Positions 35,382 through 44,770 of a stretch of 64,000 bases of DNA are shown one piece after another. The stretch comes from Rhizobium sp. (GTDB taxonomy: Bacteria; Pseudomonadota; Alphaproteobacteria; Rhizobiales; Rhizobiaceae): contig JAPZUE010000006.1 in NCBI GenBank assembly GCA_027533385.1, positions 124,001-188,000 on the forward strand, read 5' to 3'. Every line of letters starts with the position of its first letter. The first letter of the stretch is position 1. The translations under genes were made by a program, and so were the position numbers. The notes beneath the pieces are model-generated. The model did not search any database and was not told the DNA's origin. It saw only the letters and a program-made list of their open reading frames with translations.

Positions 35382-35840
35382 TTAGTAGGTCCGGACTGCG
35401 GCCGTGCCGAGCAGCAGGTCGTGCACCAGGCGCGAACGCTCGATGAACAGGCCAGCCAGCAGGACCAGCGGTGTCAGCACCGAGTTCAGGATCCAGAACA
35501 GCGCCAGATGGGCGATGGCCGTGACAAAATCGATCTTGCGGCCGTCGAGCCGGATCATCGCGATACCCATCATCCGCATGCCAGGCGTCGCCTGTGATGC
35601 GCCACCCACGGACATGCCGAAATAGAGTGCGGCGACAACGAAGAACAGGATTGGATAGAGCAGCCAGCCGAGGCCGAGCGTCAGAATGCCGAGGAAGAAG
35701 ACGACGACCGCTGCCGGTATCCAGAGGAGACCGATGAACAGATAGTCGACTAGGAAGGCAAAGACGCGCCGCGAAAGCACGCCGCTATAGGCGCGCCAGT
35801 CTTCGGGGGCGGCATAGGACGAGTTGCTGTCGAGGCTCAT
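35382..35840 (-). CDS. RDD family membrane protein
   Basis: This 152-residue protein has an N-terminal soluble stretch and then three hydrophobic segments (about 28-50, 55-75 and 110-135). The RDD signature appears as SRRVFAFLVDYLF, ATPGMRMMGI and ERSRLVHDLL. A GGAG ribosome site supports the start. The molecular role of small RDD proteins is mostly unknown; some are linked to ion or metabolite transport. It lies 68 bp downstream of hemB on the same strand, so it may be read from the hemB transcript. Confidence 0.9.
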   Translation of the reverse strand: MSLDSNSSYAAPEDWRAYSGVLSRRVFAFLVDYLFIGLLWIPAAVVVFFLGILTLGLGWLLYPILFFVVAALYFGMSVGGASQATPGMRMMGIAMIRLDGRKIDFVTAIAHLALFWILNSVLTPLVLLAGLFIERSRLVHDLLLGTAAVRTY

Positions 35841-35908
35841 GGCGGGCTCCTTTGAGGTTCTTCTTCAGATATGGGGAGCCCGTTGCCGAATACAATAATC
35901 CGGCAAGA

Positions 35909-36925
35909 TCAGCTGCGCTTGGCGAGCAGGCGGGCCACCTCGGGCGCGAAATAGGTGAGGATTCCGTCGCAGCCGGCCCGCTTGAAGCAGAGCAGTGTCT
36001 CCAGCATCGCGCGTTCCCCGTCGATCCAGCCATTGGCAGCGGCGGCCTTGATCTGGCTGTATTCGCCCGACACCTGATAGGCAAAGACCGGCAGCCCGAA
36101 GGCCTCCTTGATCCGCCAGCAGATGTCGAGATAGGGAAGCCCGGGCTTGACCATCAGCATGTCAGCGCCTTCCTCGACATCGAGCGCTGCATCGCGCACC
36201 GCCTCGGTGCCGTTGGCCGGATCGATGTAATAGGTCTTCTTGTCCCCCTTCAGGAGGCCGCTGGTCGAGATGGCCTCGCGATAGGGCCCGTAGTGGCAGG
36301 AAGCAAACTTGGTCGCATAGGACATGATCCCGACCCCCTGATGCCCGGCGGCATCGAGGCCTCGGCGGATCGCGCCGATGCGTCCATCCATCATGTCCGA
36401 GGGCGCGATGATGTCGGACCCGGCATCGGCCTGGGCGATCGCCGCCTTGACGATCTGGTCGACCGTCTCGTCATTGACGATCTCGCCATCGCGCAGGATC
36501 CCGTCATGGCCATGGCTGGTGAACGGGTCGAGCGCGACGTCGGTGATAATACCGATATTGGGTGCGGCCTTCTTGATCGCCGCCGTCGTCTGGTTGATCA
36601 GATTGTTCGCCTCGAGGATCTGCGAGCCGGTCTCGTCGCGCAATGACAGCTCGATGTTCGGGAAGGTCGCAAGGGCCGGAATGCCGAGATCGGCAGCTTC
36701 CCTGGCGGCCTCAACCGCCTTGTCGACGCTCATTCGGAAAACCCCCGGCATGGCGGCGATCGGTTCCATGATGCCTGAGCCGGGCACAACGAAGATCGGC
36801 CATATCAGATCATCCACCGTCAGCCGGTTTTCCTGGACCATGCGGCGCTGCCAGTCGGCCTTGCGCAGCCGGCGCATGCGCCGATGGCCGGTGACTGCGT
36901 CTACCTGATGTGTCTTGTCCGTCAT
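35909..36925 (-). CDS. hemB: Porphobilinogen synthase (delta-aminolevulinate dehydratase)
   Basis: This 338-residue enzyme condenses two 5-aminolevulinate molecules to porphobilinogen, the second common step of haem and other tetrapyrrole synthesis. The two Schiff-base lysines are K206 (SYATKFAS) and K260 (MVKPG). The metal-site segment reads DVALDPFTSHGHDG, with Asp/Ala in place of the zinc cysteines, so it is the magnesium-dependent type usual in Rhizobiales. The start ATG gives MTDKTHQVDAVTG. RDD follows at 68 bp; the DUF6163 gene is divergent. Confidence 0.97.
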   Translation of the reverse strand: MTDKTHQVDAVTGHRRMRRLRKADWQRRMVQENRLTVDDLIWPIFVVPGSGIMEPIAAMPGVFRMSVDKAVEAAREAADLGIPALATFPNIELSLRDETGSQILEANNLINQTTAAIKKAAPNIGIITDVALDPFTSHGHDGILRDGEIVNDETVDQIVKAAIAQADAGSDIIAPSDMMDGRIGAIRRGLDAAGHQGVGIMSYATKFASCHYGPYREAISTSGLLKGDKKTYYIDPANGTEAVRDAALDVEEGADMLMVKPGLPYLDICWRIKEAFGLPVFAYQVSGEYSQIKAAAANGWIDGERAMLETLLCFKRAGCDGILTYFAPEVARLLAKRS

Positions 36926-37114
36926 GATCCCGATCCTCGCACTATATCCGGCTGCTGATTAGCACGACCCCAGGAGCTTGCAAAACGGAAGGCGCCAACA
37001 GAGCGCACAGGCCTCTCCATCGACACGGGGCAAGACCGCTTTGATCGAGATGAGCAGGGGAGGGAGGGCCGCCCATGCTGGCGAAGGTCTTGTCCCGCGC
37101 CTATCTTCTTTCGC

Positions 37115-37552
37115 ATGGAAGCTGATTCGTCCAACACGCCCCTTCGCAGCCTGACGGAGACCATCTTCGTCCTCTTCCTGCGTGTGGTGGCGCTCGCCTG
37201 CCTCTGGTTCGGGCTGCAATACTGGGCGCTCCTCGTCGGCTACAGCCACGATGGTCTCGGACGTTTCGATCTTCTGTCGACACCCTGGCGCGTCGCGGCC
37301 ACCGGCCTTGCCGTCGTCTTTCCCGTCGCCGCCCTCGGTCTGTGGCTGGCCGGCTCCTGGGGGCCGGTCATGTGGCTGCTTGCAGCGGGCGGACAGGTGC
37401 TGATGTTCACTGTCTGGCCGGAGACCTTCGGCAGCAATCCACTGGCTGTCACCATGCATGGCGTGGTCTTCGTGGTCTTCATCCTGTTCCGCCTGGCGTT
37501 GTGGCTCGAAGGGAGACACAAGCAGGAGCGTATAACGGTTGATTTACCCTGA
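37115..37552 (+). CDS. DUF6163 family membrane protein
   Basis: This 145-residue protein has four predicted membrane helices (about 18-40, 60-80, 85-103 and 113-132) joined by short loops, with a basic C-terminus. Proteins of this DUF sit next to hemB and the LdtR regulator in many Rhizobiales, as here. The function is not known to me; a role in the envelope is suggested only by the ldtR-ldtP neighbourhood. The gap to ldtR is 132 bp and contains an AT-rich stretch, so ldtR probably has its own promoter. Confidence 0.8.
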   Translation: MEADSSNTPLRSLTETIFVLFLRVVALACLWFGLQYWALLVGYSHDGLGRFDLLSTPWRVAATGLAVVFPVAALGLWLAGSWGPVMWLLAAGGQVLMFTVWPETFGSNPLAVTMHGVVFVVFILFRLALWLEGRHKQERITVDLP

Positions 37553-37684
37553 TACGATGAGAGGCTCTGGTAAGCCTCTGTTAAGCCTGCGTTTTAAATA
37601 GAATTTTATGCGCATTGGATACGGTCCTCACCAAGGCGGGAGAAAAAACCAACACCGCCAAACAAAACAGTGAGGCAGACCGAT

Positions 37685-38194
37685 ATGAACACCAAGCTCA
37701 AGCCGCAGCCGGCCACTCTCGACCCGCAGGAAGAAGCGATCCGTTCGCTTTACCTCGAATCCCTGCACCTCGTCGAGCGTCTTCACCGCCGTCTTCTCGA
37801 CGTCATCAAGGACGAGTTCGACCGCAAGGGTCGCTCCGACATCAACGCCGTCCAGGCGCTCCTGCTCTTCAACATCGGCAATTCGGAACTGACCGCCGGT
37901 GAACTGCGCTCGCGCGGTTACTATCTGGGCTCGAACGTCTCCTACAACGTCAAGAAGCTCGTCGACCTCGGCTTCATCAACCACCAGCGCTCGCGTGTCG
38001 ACCGTCGCTCGGTCCGCATCAGCCTGACCGATGCCGGCCAGGAGATCGCCGAAACCGTCGCCAAGCTCTATGAGCGCCATATCGGCTCGATCCAGAAGGT
38101 CGGCGGTATCGGCACCGACGAGTTCACCCAGATGAACAAGCTCCTGCAGCGCCTCGACCGCTTCTGGAACGACCAGATCCTGTATCGCCTCTGA
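37685..38194 (+). CDS. ldtR: MarR-family regulator LdtR
   Basis: This 169-residue winged-helix regulator starts at the ATG giving MNTKLKPQPATLD; an in-frame GTG lies 15 bp upstream. The DNA-binding part reads INAVQALLLFNIGNSELTAG, GYYLGSNVSYNVKKL and RVDRRSVRISLT, matching LdtR of Liberibacter and rhizobia. LdtR is known to activate the L,D-transpeptidase gene ldtP and osmotic-tolerance genes, and ldtP follows here after a terminator. C-terminal helices (about 120-165) should form the dimer and a ligand pocket. Confidence 0.9.
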   Translation: MNTKLKPQPATLDPQEEAIRSLYLESLHLVERLHRRLLDVIKDEFDRKGRSDINAVQALLLFNIGNSELTAGELRSRGYYLGSNVSYNVKKLVDLGFINHQRSRVDRRSVRISLTDAGQEIAETVAKLYERHIGSIQKVGGIGTDEFTQMNKLLQRLDRFWNDQILYRL

Positions 38195-38232
38195 GGCTCC
38201 CTGAGACGACCTCCAAAGCGATCCACCGCTCG

Positions 38233-38264
38233 AAACCGGATGCTTCCCGCGAAGCGTCCGGTTT
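38233..38264 (+). terminator. Rho-independent terminator of ldtR
   Basis: A 14-bp stem (AAACCGGATGCTTC / GAAGCGTCCGGTTT, one wobble) with a CCGC loop is followed by TTTTCG. The remaining about 230 bp before ldtP hold no gene and presumably the ldtP promoter. Confidence 0.85.
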
Positions 38265-38492
38265 TCGCGTTTGGTCCTCACGAGGCGTTGTCCGGGCTAC
38301 ACACTCCCGTGACGGAACCGCAATGTGACACGAATTGGCCATATTGATATGGGACCGCCGGAACGAGTAGAGGAGGCGTCTCGACAGCCTCCGATCGACC
38401 TCGTAACGCATAGTTGAGCCTGTCTGGCGGCGCTTTGTTAACCATGGCGCGTTATGCGTTTGGTTTAGGTTCAGGATGAAACGGTAGGAAAT

Positions 38493-39821
38493 ATGTCCAA
38501 GACGTCAGGAATTGTTGCTCTTTCGCGCCGCTCGCTGCTTCGTGGGGCCGCTGCCGCAGGTGCGGCCGCTTTCGCCGGGCAGGCCATGGCGCAAGACGCA
38601 GTCAATGACCTCATCAACGCGCCGCGCCGCGGGAACTGGGATGACCAGTTCGACGCTCAGGCATCGCGCACGGTCGCCGCAGTCTCGTCCAACACGCCGA
38701 TGCTGAGCGCCAGCAACCTGATCAACATGCAGCAGGCGATCGGTCAGCACCAGATGATCGTTTCCAATGGCGGCTGGCCGACGGTCAATGCGCCGGCGGC
38801 CCTGCGCATCGGCGCCATGGACCCGGCGGTCCAGAGCTTGCGCCAGCGTCTGATGATCTCAGGCGATCTGCCGCGCGAAGCCGGTATGTCGAACTCCTAC
38901 GATTCCTACGTCGAAGGCGCGGTGAAGCGCTTCCAGGCGCGTCACGGTCTGCCGGAAGACGGCGTGCTCGGCGAATTCACCGTCAAGGCGCTCAATGTCG
39001 GAGCCGATGTCCGTCTGAACCAGCTGAACACCAATCTCGTCCGTCTGCAGGCGATGTCGGGTGATCTCGGCCGCCGTTACGTCACGGTCAACGTGCCGGG
39101 CGCCTCTGTCGAAGCCGTCGAGAACGACCGTGTCGCGCTCCGCAACACCGCCGTCGTCGGTCGTATCGACCGCCCGACCCACATGATCAACTCGAAGATC
39201 TACCAGGTCATCCTCAACCCGTACTGGACGGCGCCGCGCTCGATCATCGAGAAGGACATCGTGCCGCTGATGCGCAAGGATCCGACCTATCTGACGCGCA
39301 ACGCCATCCGTCTGTTCGACGGCAACGGCAACGAAGTGCCGCCGGAAACGGTCGACTGGAATGCGGAGAAGGCACCGAACCTGATGTTCCGTCAGGACCC
39401 GGGCAAGATCAACGCCATGGCCTCGACCAAGATCGACTTCCACAATCCGCACAACGAATACATGCACGATACGCCCCAGCAGGGCCTGTTCAACAAGCTG
39501 ATGCGCTTCGAGTCCTCGGGCTGCATCCGCGTGCAGAACGTGCGCGACCTCGTCACCTGGCTGCTGCGCGATACACCGGGCTGGTCGCGCCAGGAGATCG
39601 AGCGCGTCATCACCACCCGCCAGAACACGCCGATCAAGCTGGCCGAGGAAGTGCCTGTTTATATCGTCTACATCACCGCCTGGTCGACGCGTGACAACAT
39701 CGTCCAGTTCCGCGACGACATCTATCAGAAGGACGGCGATGCCCAGTTGGCGCTTCAGGCCAATCTCGGCGTCGAGCAGTTTGCCGGCTCTGTGGACGAA
39801 GATTTCGTTCCGCTGCAATAA
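38493..39821 (+). CDS. ldtP: L,D-transpeptidase LdtP
   Basis: This 442-residue enzyme forms 3-3 cross-links in peptidoglycan or attaches proteins to it. The N-terminus is Tat-like (SRRSLLRGAAAAGAAAFAGQ, likely cut after AMA). A peptidoglycan-binding helical module (about 105-170: AVKRFQARHGLPEDGVLG) precedes the YkuD domain, which carries His in YMHDTP and the catalytic Cys344 in SSGCIRVQNVRDL. It is regulated by LdtR in Liberibacter; its position right after ldtR supports the same link. A terminator follows. Confidence 0.93.
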   Translation: MSKTSGIVALSRRSLLRGAAAAGAAAFAGQAMAQDAVNDLINAPRRGNWDDQFDAQASRTVAAVSSNTPMLSASNLINMQQAIGQHQMIVSNGGWPTVNAPAALRIGAMDPAVQSLRQRLMISGDLPREAGMSNSYDSYVEGAVKRFQARHGLPEDGVLGEFTVKALNVGADVRLNQLNTNLVRLQAMSGDLGRRYVTVNVPGASVEAVENDRVALRNTAVVGRIDRPTHMINSKIYQVILNPYWTAPRSIIEKDIVPLMRKDPTYLTRNAIRLFDGNGNEVPPETVDWNAEKAPNLMFRQDPGKINAMASTKIDFHNPHNEYMHDTPQQGLFNKLMRFESSGCIRVQNVRDLVTWLLRDTPGWSRQEIERVITTRQNTPIKLAEEVPVYIVYITAWSTRDNIVQFRDDIYQKDGDAQLALQANLGVEQFAGSVDEDFVPLQ

Positions 39822-39852
39822 TCAGCCCCTTCTGAACGTCGCATGGATTTCC

Positions 39853-39880
39853 AAAGCCGCGCCTCGTGCGCGGCTTTCTC
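39853..39880 (+). terminator. Rho-independent terminator of ldtP
   Basis: A perfect 10-bp stem (AAAGCCGCGC / GCGCGGCTTT) with a CTCGT loop, followed by CTCGTTTATT. Confidence 0.8.
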
Positions 39881-40007
39881 GTTTATTCACTGCGGCCATT
39901 CGCCCCTGCGCGCCAATTGATCCGCAAATGTCGTTCTCCGTATTGCTCTCGTGACTGCGGAAGTTTAAGACCCCACAGCATCAAACGCTTTTGAGGAGCC
40001 AGCGATC

Positions 40008-41297
40008 ATGTCGAACAACGATGCCTTCTTTTCTCGTTCTCTCGCCGATACCGATCCGGAGATTTTCGGTGCGATCGAGAAGGAACTCGGTCGTCAACGC
40101 CACGAAATCGAGCTGATTGCTTCTGAAAACATCGTCTCGCGCGCCGTGCTCGAAGCCCAGGGCTCGATCATGACCAACAAGTACGCGGAAGGCTATCCGG
40201 GCAAGCGCTACTACGGCGGCTGCCAGTTCGTCGATATCGCCGAAGAACTCGCCATCGAGCGCGCCAAGAAGCTGTTCGGCGTCAACTTCGCCAACGTCCA
40301 GCCGAATTCCGGTTCTCAGATGAACCAGGCCGTATTTCTGGCGCTGCTGCAGCCGGGCGACACCTTCATGGGTCTCGACCTGAACTCGGGTGGTCACCTG
40401 ACCCACGGGTCGCCGGTCAACATGTCCGGCAAGTGGTTCAACGTTGTCTCCTATGGCGTTCGTGAAGACGACCATCAGCTCGACATGGAAGACGTGGCCC
40501 GCAAGGCCGAGCAGCACAAGCCGAAGCTGATCATCGCCGGTGGCACCGCCTATTCCCGCACCTGGGACTGGAAGCGCTTCCGCGAAATCGCCGATTCTGT
40601 CGGCGCCTACCTCATGGTCGATATGGCCCACATCGCCGGTCTCGTTGCCGGTGGCCAGCATCCGTCGCCGTTCCCGCACTGCCATGTCGCGACCTCCACG
40701 ACCCACAAGTCGCTGCGTGGTCCGCGCGGCGGCATGATCCTCACGAATGACGAGGATCTGGCAAAGAAGTTCAACTCGGCCGTCTTCCCGGGCCTCCAGG
40801 GCGGCCCGCTGATGCATGTCATCGCCGCCAAGGCCGTTGCCTTCGGCGAAGCGCTGAAGCCGGAATTCAAGGACTATGCCGCTCAGGTCGTCAAGAACGC
40901 CAAGGTTCTGGCTGACACGCTGATCAAGCACAATCTCGACATTGTTTCGGGCGGTACCGACAACCACCTGATGCTGGTCGACCTGCGCAAGAAGAACGCC
41001 ACCGGCAAGCGGGCAGAAGCCGGCCTCGGCCGCGCCTACATCACCTGCAACAAGAACGGCATCCCCTTCGACCCGGAAAAGCCCTTCGTCACCTCCGGTA
41101 TCCGTCTCGGCACCCCGGCTGGCACGACCCGCGGCTTCAAGGAAGCCGAATTCACCGAAATCGGCAATCTGATCGTCGAAGTTCTCGACGGCCTGAAGGT
41201 CGCCAATTCGGATGAAGGCAATGCTTCCGTCGAGGCAGCCGTTCGTGACAAGGTCGTGGCCCTGACCGACCGCTTCCCGATGTATCCCTACATGTAA
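40008..41297 (+). CDS. glyA: Serine hydroxymethyltransferase
   Basis: This 429-residue PLP enzyme interconverts serine and glycine while loading one carbon on tetrahydrofolate. The PLP lysine is K234 in [27 protein letters not shown]-type sequence is present near the N-terminus as [21 protein letters not shown] ribosome site lies 10 nt before the ATG. It is the first gene of a same-strand run with nrdR (12-bp gap) and ribD, an arrangement common in Rhizobiales. Confidence 0.98.
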   Translation: MSNNDAFFSRSLADTDPEIFGAIEKELGRQRHEIELIASENIVSRAVLEAQGSIMTNKYAEGYPGKRYYGGCQFVDIAEELAIERAKKLFGVNFANVQPNSGSQMNQAVFLALLQPGDTFMGLDLNSGGHLTHGSPVNMSGKWFNVVSYGVREDDHQLDMEDVARKAEQHKPKLIIAGGTAYSRTWDWKRFREIADSVGAYLMVDMAHIAGLVAGGQHPSPFPHCHVATSTTHKSLRGPRGGMILTNDEDLAKKFNSAVFPGLQGGPLMHVIAAKAVAFGEALKPEFKDYAAQVVKNAKVLADTLIKHNLDIVSGGTDNHLMLVDLRKKNATGKRAEAGLGRAYITCNKNGIPFDPEKPFVTSGIRLGTPAGTTRGFKEAEFTEIGNLIVEVLDGLKVANSDEGNASVEAAVRDKVVALTDRFPMYPYM

Positions 41298-41309
41298 GGC
41301 TGAAGGCTG

Positions 41310-41786
41310 ATGCGCTGCCCCTTCTGCGGATCGGATGAAACCCAGGTCAAGGACTCGCGACCGGCGGAGGACAACACCTCCATCCGCCGGCGGCGCATCT
41401 GTCCGGATTGCGGGGGGCGCTTCACCACTTTCGAACGTGTGCAGCTGCGCGAGCTGATGGTCCTGAAGAAGACCGGCCGCAAGGCACCCTTCGATCGCGA
41501 CAAGCTGGTGCGGTCTTTCCAGATCGCACTGCGCAAGCGCCCGGTGGATGCCGAGCGCATCGAGCGCGCCGTGTCCGGCATTGTGCGCAGGCTCGAAAGC
41601 TCCGGTGAGACGGAGATATCCTCGGAAGAAATCGGTCTGCAGGTGCTCGAAGCCCTGAAGACCCTCGATGACGTCGCCTTTGTCCGTTACGCCTCGGTCT
41701 ATCGCGATTTCAGCCATGCCGAGGATTTCGAAAACGTCATTGCCGAGATCAACGCCAAGATCTCCAGAGACAGCACGGCGGACTGA
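41310..41786 (+). CDS. nrdR: Transcriptional repressor NrdR
   Basis: This 158-residue repressor of ribonucleotide reductase genes has a zinc ribbon with C3, C6, C31 and C34 (CPFCGSDE...ICPDCGGRF) and then an ATP-cone domain (about 46-136: LVLKKTGRK-like [18 protein letters not shown]). It senses ATP/dATP and binds NrdR boxes. It sits 12 bp after glyA and 4 bp before ribD and so is probably cotranscribed. Confidence 0.97.
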   Translation: MRCPFCGSDETQVKDSRPAEDNTSIRRRRICPDCGGRFTTFERVQLRELMVLKKTGRKAPFDRDKLVRSFQIALRKRPVDAERIERAVSGIVRRLESSGETEISSEEIGLQVLEALKTLDDVAFVRYASVYRDFSHAEDFENVIAEINAKISRDSTAD

Positions 41787-41790
41787 CGAC

Positions 41791-42879
41791 GTGTCCATCA
41801 CCGCCCGCGACGAACGGTATATGCGGGAGGCGATCGAGCTCTCGCTCGCCCATGTGGGTCAGACCGGTCCCAACCCCTCCGTCGGATGCGTCATCGTCAA
41901 GGACGGCGAAGTTGTCGGCCGAGGCGTGACCGCGCTTGGCGGACGGCCGCATGCCGAACCGCAGGCGATCGCCGAGGCGGGTGAGAAGGCGAGGGGCGCA
42001 ACGGCCTATGTCACCCTTGAACCCTGTTCGCACCATGGCAAGACCCCTCCCTGCGCCAATGCAATCGTCGCCTCCGGTATCGCGCGAGTCGTGGTTGCCG
42101 TCGCTGATCCCGATCCGCGCGTGTCGGGACGCGGACTGAAGATCCTCGCGGATGCCGACATCGAGGTGACCATCGGCATCCTCCAGAAGGAAGCCCGCCG
42201 CGCCATGTCCGGCTATCTCACGCGCCAGACGAAGGGTCGCCCGCAAGTGACTCTGAAGCTTGCCGTTTCTGCCGATGGCATGCTCGGACGCGTGGGCGCA
42301 GGGCAGGTGGCGATCACCGGGCCTGCAGCCCGTGAGACCGTCCACCGCCTGCGCGCGGAAAGCGATGCGATCCTCGTCGGGATCGGGACGGCACTTGCCG
42401 ATGATCCGGAGCTGACGGTGCGCCTGCCGGGTCTCGAAAGTGCTTCGCCAGTGCGTATCGTGCTGGATCGGAAGGCAGAGCTGCCGGTCACCTCCAAACT
42501 GGTGAAGACGGCCGCTAGTGTGCCTGTGCTGGTTGCCGTGTCGCCCGGGGCATCCGGAAACCGCGCTGCGCTGGGAGACAAGGGTGTGGACGTCGTCGAG
42601 GTCGGCGGGATCGAGGAACTGCTCGCTTTGCTCGCCCAGCGCGGCATTTCCTCTCTGATGGTCGAAGGCGGCGCACGCGTCGCTGCCGATCTTCTGGCGC
42701 GCGGACTGGTGGACCGGATCCATCTGTACGACTCATCGGTGATCGTCGGTGAGGGCGGTATCGCCTCTCCGATAACAGCCGGTCGCCTGCCTGCCGGCTT
42801 CGTCAAGGTGGACGAACGACAGGTCGGCGCCGACCGGCTGCAGATTTTCGAGCGGCTGCCTGCGTCTGCTTGGGTTTAG
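41791..42879 (+). CDS. ribD: Bifunctional riboflavin biosynthesis deaminase/reductase
   Basis: This 362-residue enzyme does the deamination and side-chain reduction steps of riboflavin synthesis. The N-terminal deaminase has the zinc ligands H54-A-E and PCSHHGKTPPC (C79, C88); the C-terminal DHFR-like reductase domain starts near residue 148 (RPQVTLKLAVSADG). I choose the GTG at 41791, which follows the nrdR stop by 4 bp; an in-frame ATG at 41821 would leave an unusually short N-terminus. The riboflavin synthase gene often found next is absent here. Confidence 0.95.
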   Translation: MSITARDERYMREAIELSLAHVGQTGPNPSVGCVIVKDGEVVGRGVTALGGRPHAEPQAIAEAGEKARGATAYVTLEPCSHHGKTPPCANAIVASGIARVVVAVADPDPRVSGRGLKILADADIEVTIGILQKEARRAMSGYLTRQTKGRPQVTLKLAVSADGMLGRVGAGQVAITGPAARETVHRLRAESDAILVGIGTALADDPELTVRLPGLESASPVRIVLDRKAELPVTSKLVKTAASVPVLVAVSPGASGNRAALGDKGVDVVEVGGIEELLALLAQRGISSLMVEGGARVAADLLARGLVDRIHLYDSSVIVGEGGIASPITAGRLPAGFVKVDERQVGADRLQIFERLPASAWV

Positions 42880-42895
42880 AGCTCAATGGCTCTAA
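42876..42895. terminator. Hairpin spanning two convergent stop codons
   Basis: A 7-bp inverted repeat (TTAGAGC / GCTCTAA) around a 6-nt loop contains the ribD stop in one arm and the stop of the minus-strand 25-codon gene in the other. There is no T-tract, so termination is uncertain. Confidence 0.35.
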
Positions 42896-42969
42896 CGCCA
42901 GAACAGCAGAATGAGCAGGATGAGCGGGATCGGTACGCCGATCAGCCAGAGAAGAATGCCGCGGCCCAT
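42892..42969 (-). CDS. 25-residue hydrophobic membrane peptide
   Basis: This tiny open frame encodes a basic N-terminus (MGRG), one strongly hydrophobic stretch with two prolines (VPIPLILLILLFW) and a terminal Arg. A textbook GGAGG ribosome site lies 7 nt before the ATG, which is the main evidence that it is translated. It would be a single-pass inner-membrane peptide. I recall similar short hydrophobic peptides in related genomes, but no function is known to me. Confidence 0.6.
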   Translation of the reverse strand: MGRGILLWLIGVPIPLILLILLFWR

Positions 42970-43063
42970 GATGTGCCTCCAAATCGGTGTTGCGAGGCGA
43001 CCTCCTCCGGGCGCCTTTGACATCGGAAACACCCCGCAGCAGACAAAGGTTCCAAAGTTCGAA

Positions 43064-43090
43064 AAAAGCCCCGTGTCCGGGGACACGGGG
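43064..43090 (-). terminator. Rho-independent terminator of the exported-protein gene at 43128
   Basis: Read on the minus strand, a 9-bp stem (CCCCGTGTC / GACACGGGG) with a 4-nt loop is followed by a run of six T, about 37 bp beyond the stop. Confidence 0.85.
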
Positions 43091-43127
43091 TTTGAGTTGG
43101 GGGATGGAGGGAGGCGGGGACTGGAGA

Positions 43128-43490
43128 TCAGCGGACGTAGAAGACGACGCCGCCATCGGCAGCCTGCTCGGCACCGACGATGTTGATGAGCTCGACATTC
43201 TGGCCCTCGAGCTTCTGGGCGAGCGGACGGTTGGCAATGACGGCGGCCTGAACGAGGCGGGCTTCCTGGGAGGTGGAAGACAGATTGCCGAAGCGTTCAT
43301 AGGCCGGATCAGTCGACTGCAGCTCGTCGATGCGCACGACGTCGAACTCCGTCGGCGACATCTTCTGGATCGTGGTTTCGATCTTGGTCTCGGGCATTTG
43401 CGCGTGAGCCGGCATGGCGGCAAAGCTTTCGGCACCAAAGGCAATCGCCGAGAGGGCTGAGGCACTGAGGATGGTTGCAAAGCGATTCAT
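43128..43490 (-). CDS. Small exported protein of unknown function
   Basis: This 120-residue protein starts at the ATG giving MNRFATILSASALSA, preceded by AAGGAAC. The signal peptide (1 to about 29) is likely cut after AHA. The mature domain of about 90 residues has no cysteines; its C-terminal part (EGQNVELINIVGAEQAADGG) resembles small periplasmic proteins of Rhizobiales, but I cannot name a family. It has its own terminator and lies on the opposite strand between ribD and ribH, where a riboflavin synthase gene might be expected. Confidence 0.8.
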   Translation of the reverse strand: MNRFATILSASALSAIAFGAESFAAMPAHAQMPETKIETTIQKMSPTEFDVVRIDELQSTDPAYERFGNLSSTSQEARLVQAAVIANRPLAQKLEGQNVELINIVGAEQAADGGVVFYVR

Positions 43491-43817
43491 GGTCCTGTTC
43501 CTTTCGAGGATGTTTGCGATGGCGGGGGATTCCGTCGCTCGCTTGCAAACAGAAGGTGGGATCGCTTTGTGGCCGAATCCAGATGCTAACCGACTGATTT
43601 GCATTAAAGATTTGTCACGTAATTCGCCCGATTTTCGCCTCCATTAGCGAGGCTGGAACAATCGATCGGCAGTGGTCTCGGCCCAAGCCCGGCAGGCCAT
43701 GTCCGCAACGCCGATCCGCCCCCGCGCAAAAACACTTGCCTTCCGGGATTTGGCGTGGTTTGACCGCGTTTCTGTTCGGCCAGGGGCCGCAATACCATTC
43801 AAGATCGGATCGGACCT

Positions 43818-44276
43818 ATGGGAAACAAGACGGCTTCGCCGCATTTGCTGATCGTTGAGGCACGCTTCTATGACGACATGTCGGACGCACTGCTCGATGG
43901 TGCGAAACACGCGCTGAACGAGGCAGGTGCGACCTTCGACGTGATCACCGTTCCGGGCGCACTCGAAATTCCGCCGGCGATCGCCATGGCACTCGATGCG
44001 ATGGACGACGAGGGCACGCATTACGACGGTTTCATCGCGCTCGGTATGGTCATCCGCGGCGAGACCTATCACTTTGACATCGTCGCCAACGAATCCTCGC
44101 GCGCCCTCATGGACCTCGCGGTCTCCGAGTCGCTTGCGATCGGCAATGGCATCATGACCGTCGAGAACGACGAGCAGGCCTGGGCCCGCGTCAAGCGCAG
44201 CGAGAAGGACAAGGGCGGTTTCGCAGCCCGTGCGGCCCTTTCCATGATCGAACTGAAGAAGAAACTGGGTGGCTGA
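43818..44276 (+). CDS. ribH: 6,7-dimethyl-8-ribityllumazine synthase
   Basis: This 152-residue enzyme makes the lumazine precursor of riboflavin from the ribityl-aminopyrimidine and the butanone phosphate. Motifs are [12 protein letters not shown] and [20 protein letters not shown], the latter with the catalytic His. It is followed by nusB after 3 bp, the usual pairing. Rhizobiales often have a second ribH elsewhere; this is the operon-type copy. Confidence 0.96.
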   Translation: MGNKTASPHLLIVEARFYDDMSDALLDGAKHALNEAGATFDVITVPGALEIPPAIAMALDAMDDEGTHYDGFIALGMVIRGETYHFDIVANESSRALMDLAVSESLAIGNGIMTVENDEQAWARVKRSEKDKGGFAARAALSMIELKKKLGG

Positions 44277-44279
44277 TCG

Positions 44280-44759
44280 ATGAGCGGCGAAGGCAAGCAT
44301 CCGGTGAAACCGGCAAACCAGCGTGGCGCCGCCCGCCTCGCAGCCGTCCAGGCGCTCTACCAGATGGACATCGCCGGCTCCGGTGTCCTCGAAGTGGTCG
44401 CCGAATACGAGGCCCATCGTCTCGGCCAGGAAGTCGACGGCGAAACCTATCTGAAGGCAGACGCCTCCTGGTTCCGCTCGATCGTCGCAGGCGTGGTGCG
44501 CGACCAGACCAAGATCGATCCGATGATCGCCAATGCGCTCCAGGACGACTGGGCACTGTCGCGCATCGACAGCACGGTCCGCGCAATCCTGCGCGCCGGC
44601 ACCTTCGAATTGATCGAGCGCAAGGATGTACCGGTACCGGTCATTGTAACGGAATATGTCGAGATCGCGCAGGCTTTCTTCCCGGACGATGAGCCGAAGC
44701 TGGTCAACGCCGTTCTCGACCGCATTGCAAAGCAGGTTCGCGCCCCGGCGCAAAAATAG
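44280..44759 (+). CDS. nusB: Transcription antitermination factor NusB
   Basis: This 159-residue all-helical protein binds boxA RNA with S10 (NusE) in rRNA antitermination. The N-terminal [15 protein letters not shown] and the C-terminal [31 protein letters not shown]-type helices (read as [12 protein letters not shown] and [11 protein letters not shown]) fit the family. The 3-bp gap to ribH and 11-bp gap to the MFS gene suggest cotranscription. Confidence 0.96.
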   Translation: MSGEGKHPVKPANQRGAARLAAVQALYQMDIAGSGVLEVVAEYEAHRLGQEVDGETYLKADASWFRSIVAGVVRDQTKIDPMIANALQDDWALSRIDSTVRAILRAGTFELIERKDVPVPVIVTEYVEIAQAFFPDDEPKLVNAVLDRIAKQVRAPAQK

Positions 44760-44770
44760 GATATAGGCGG

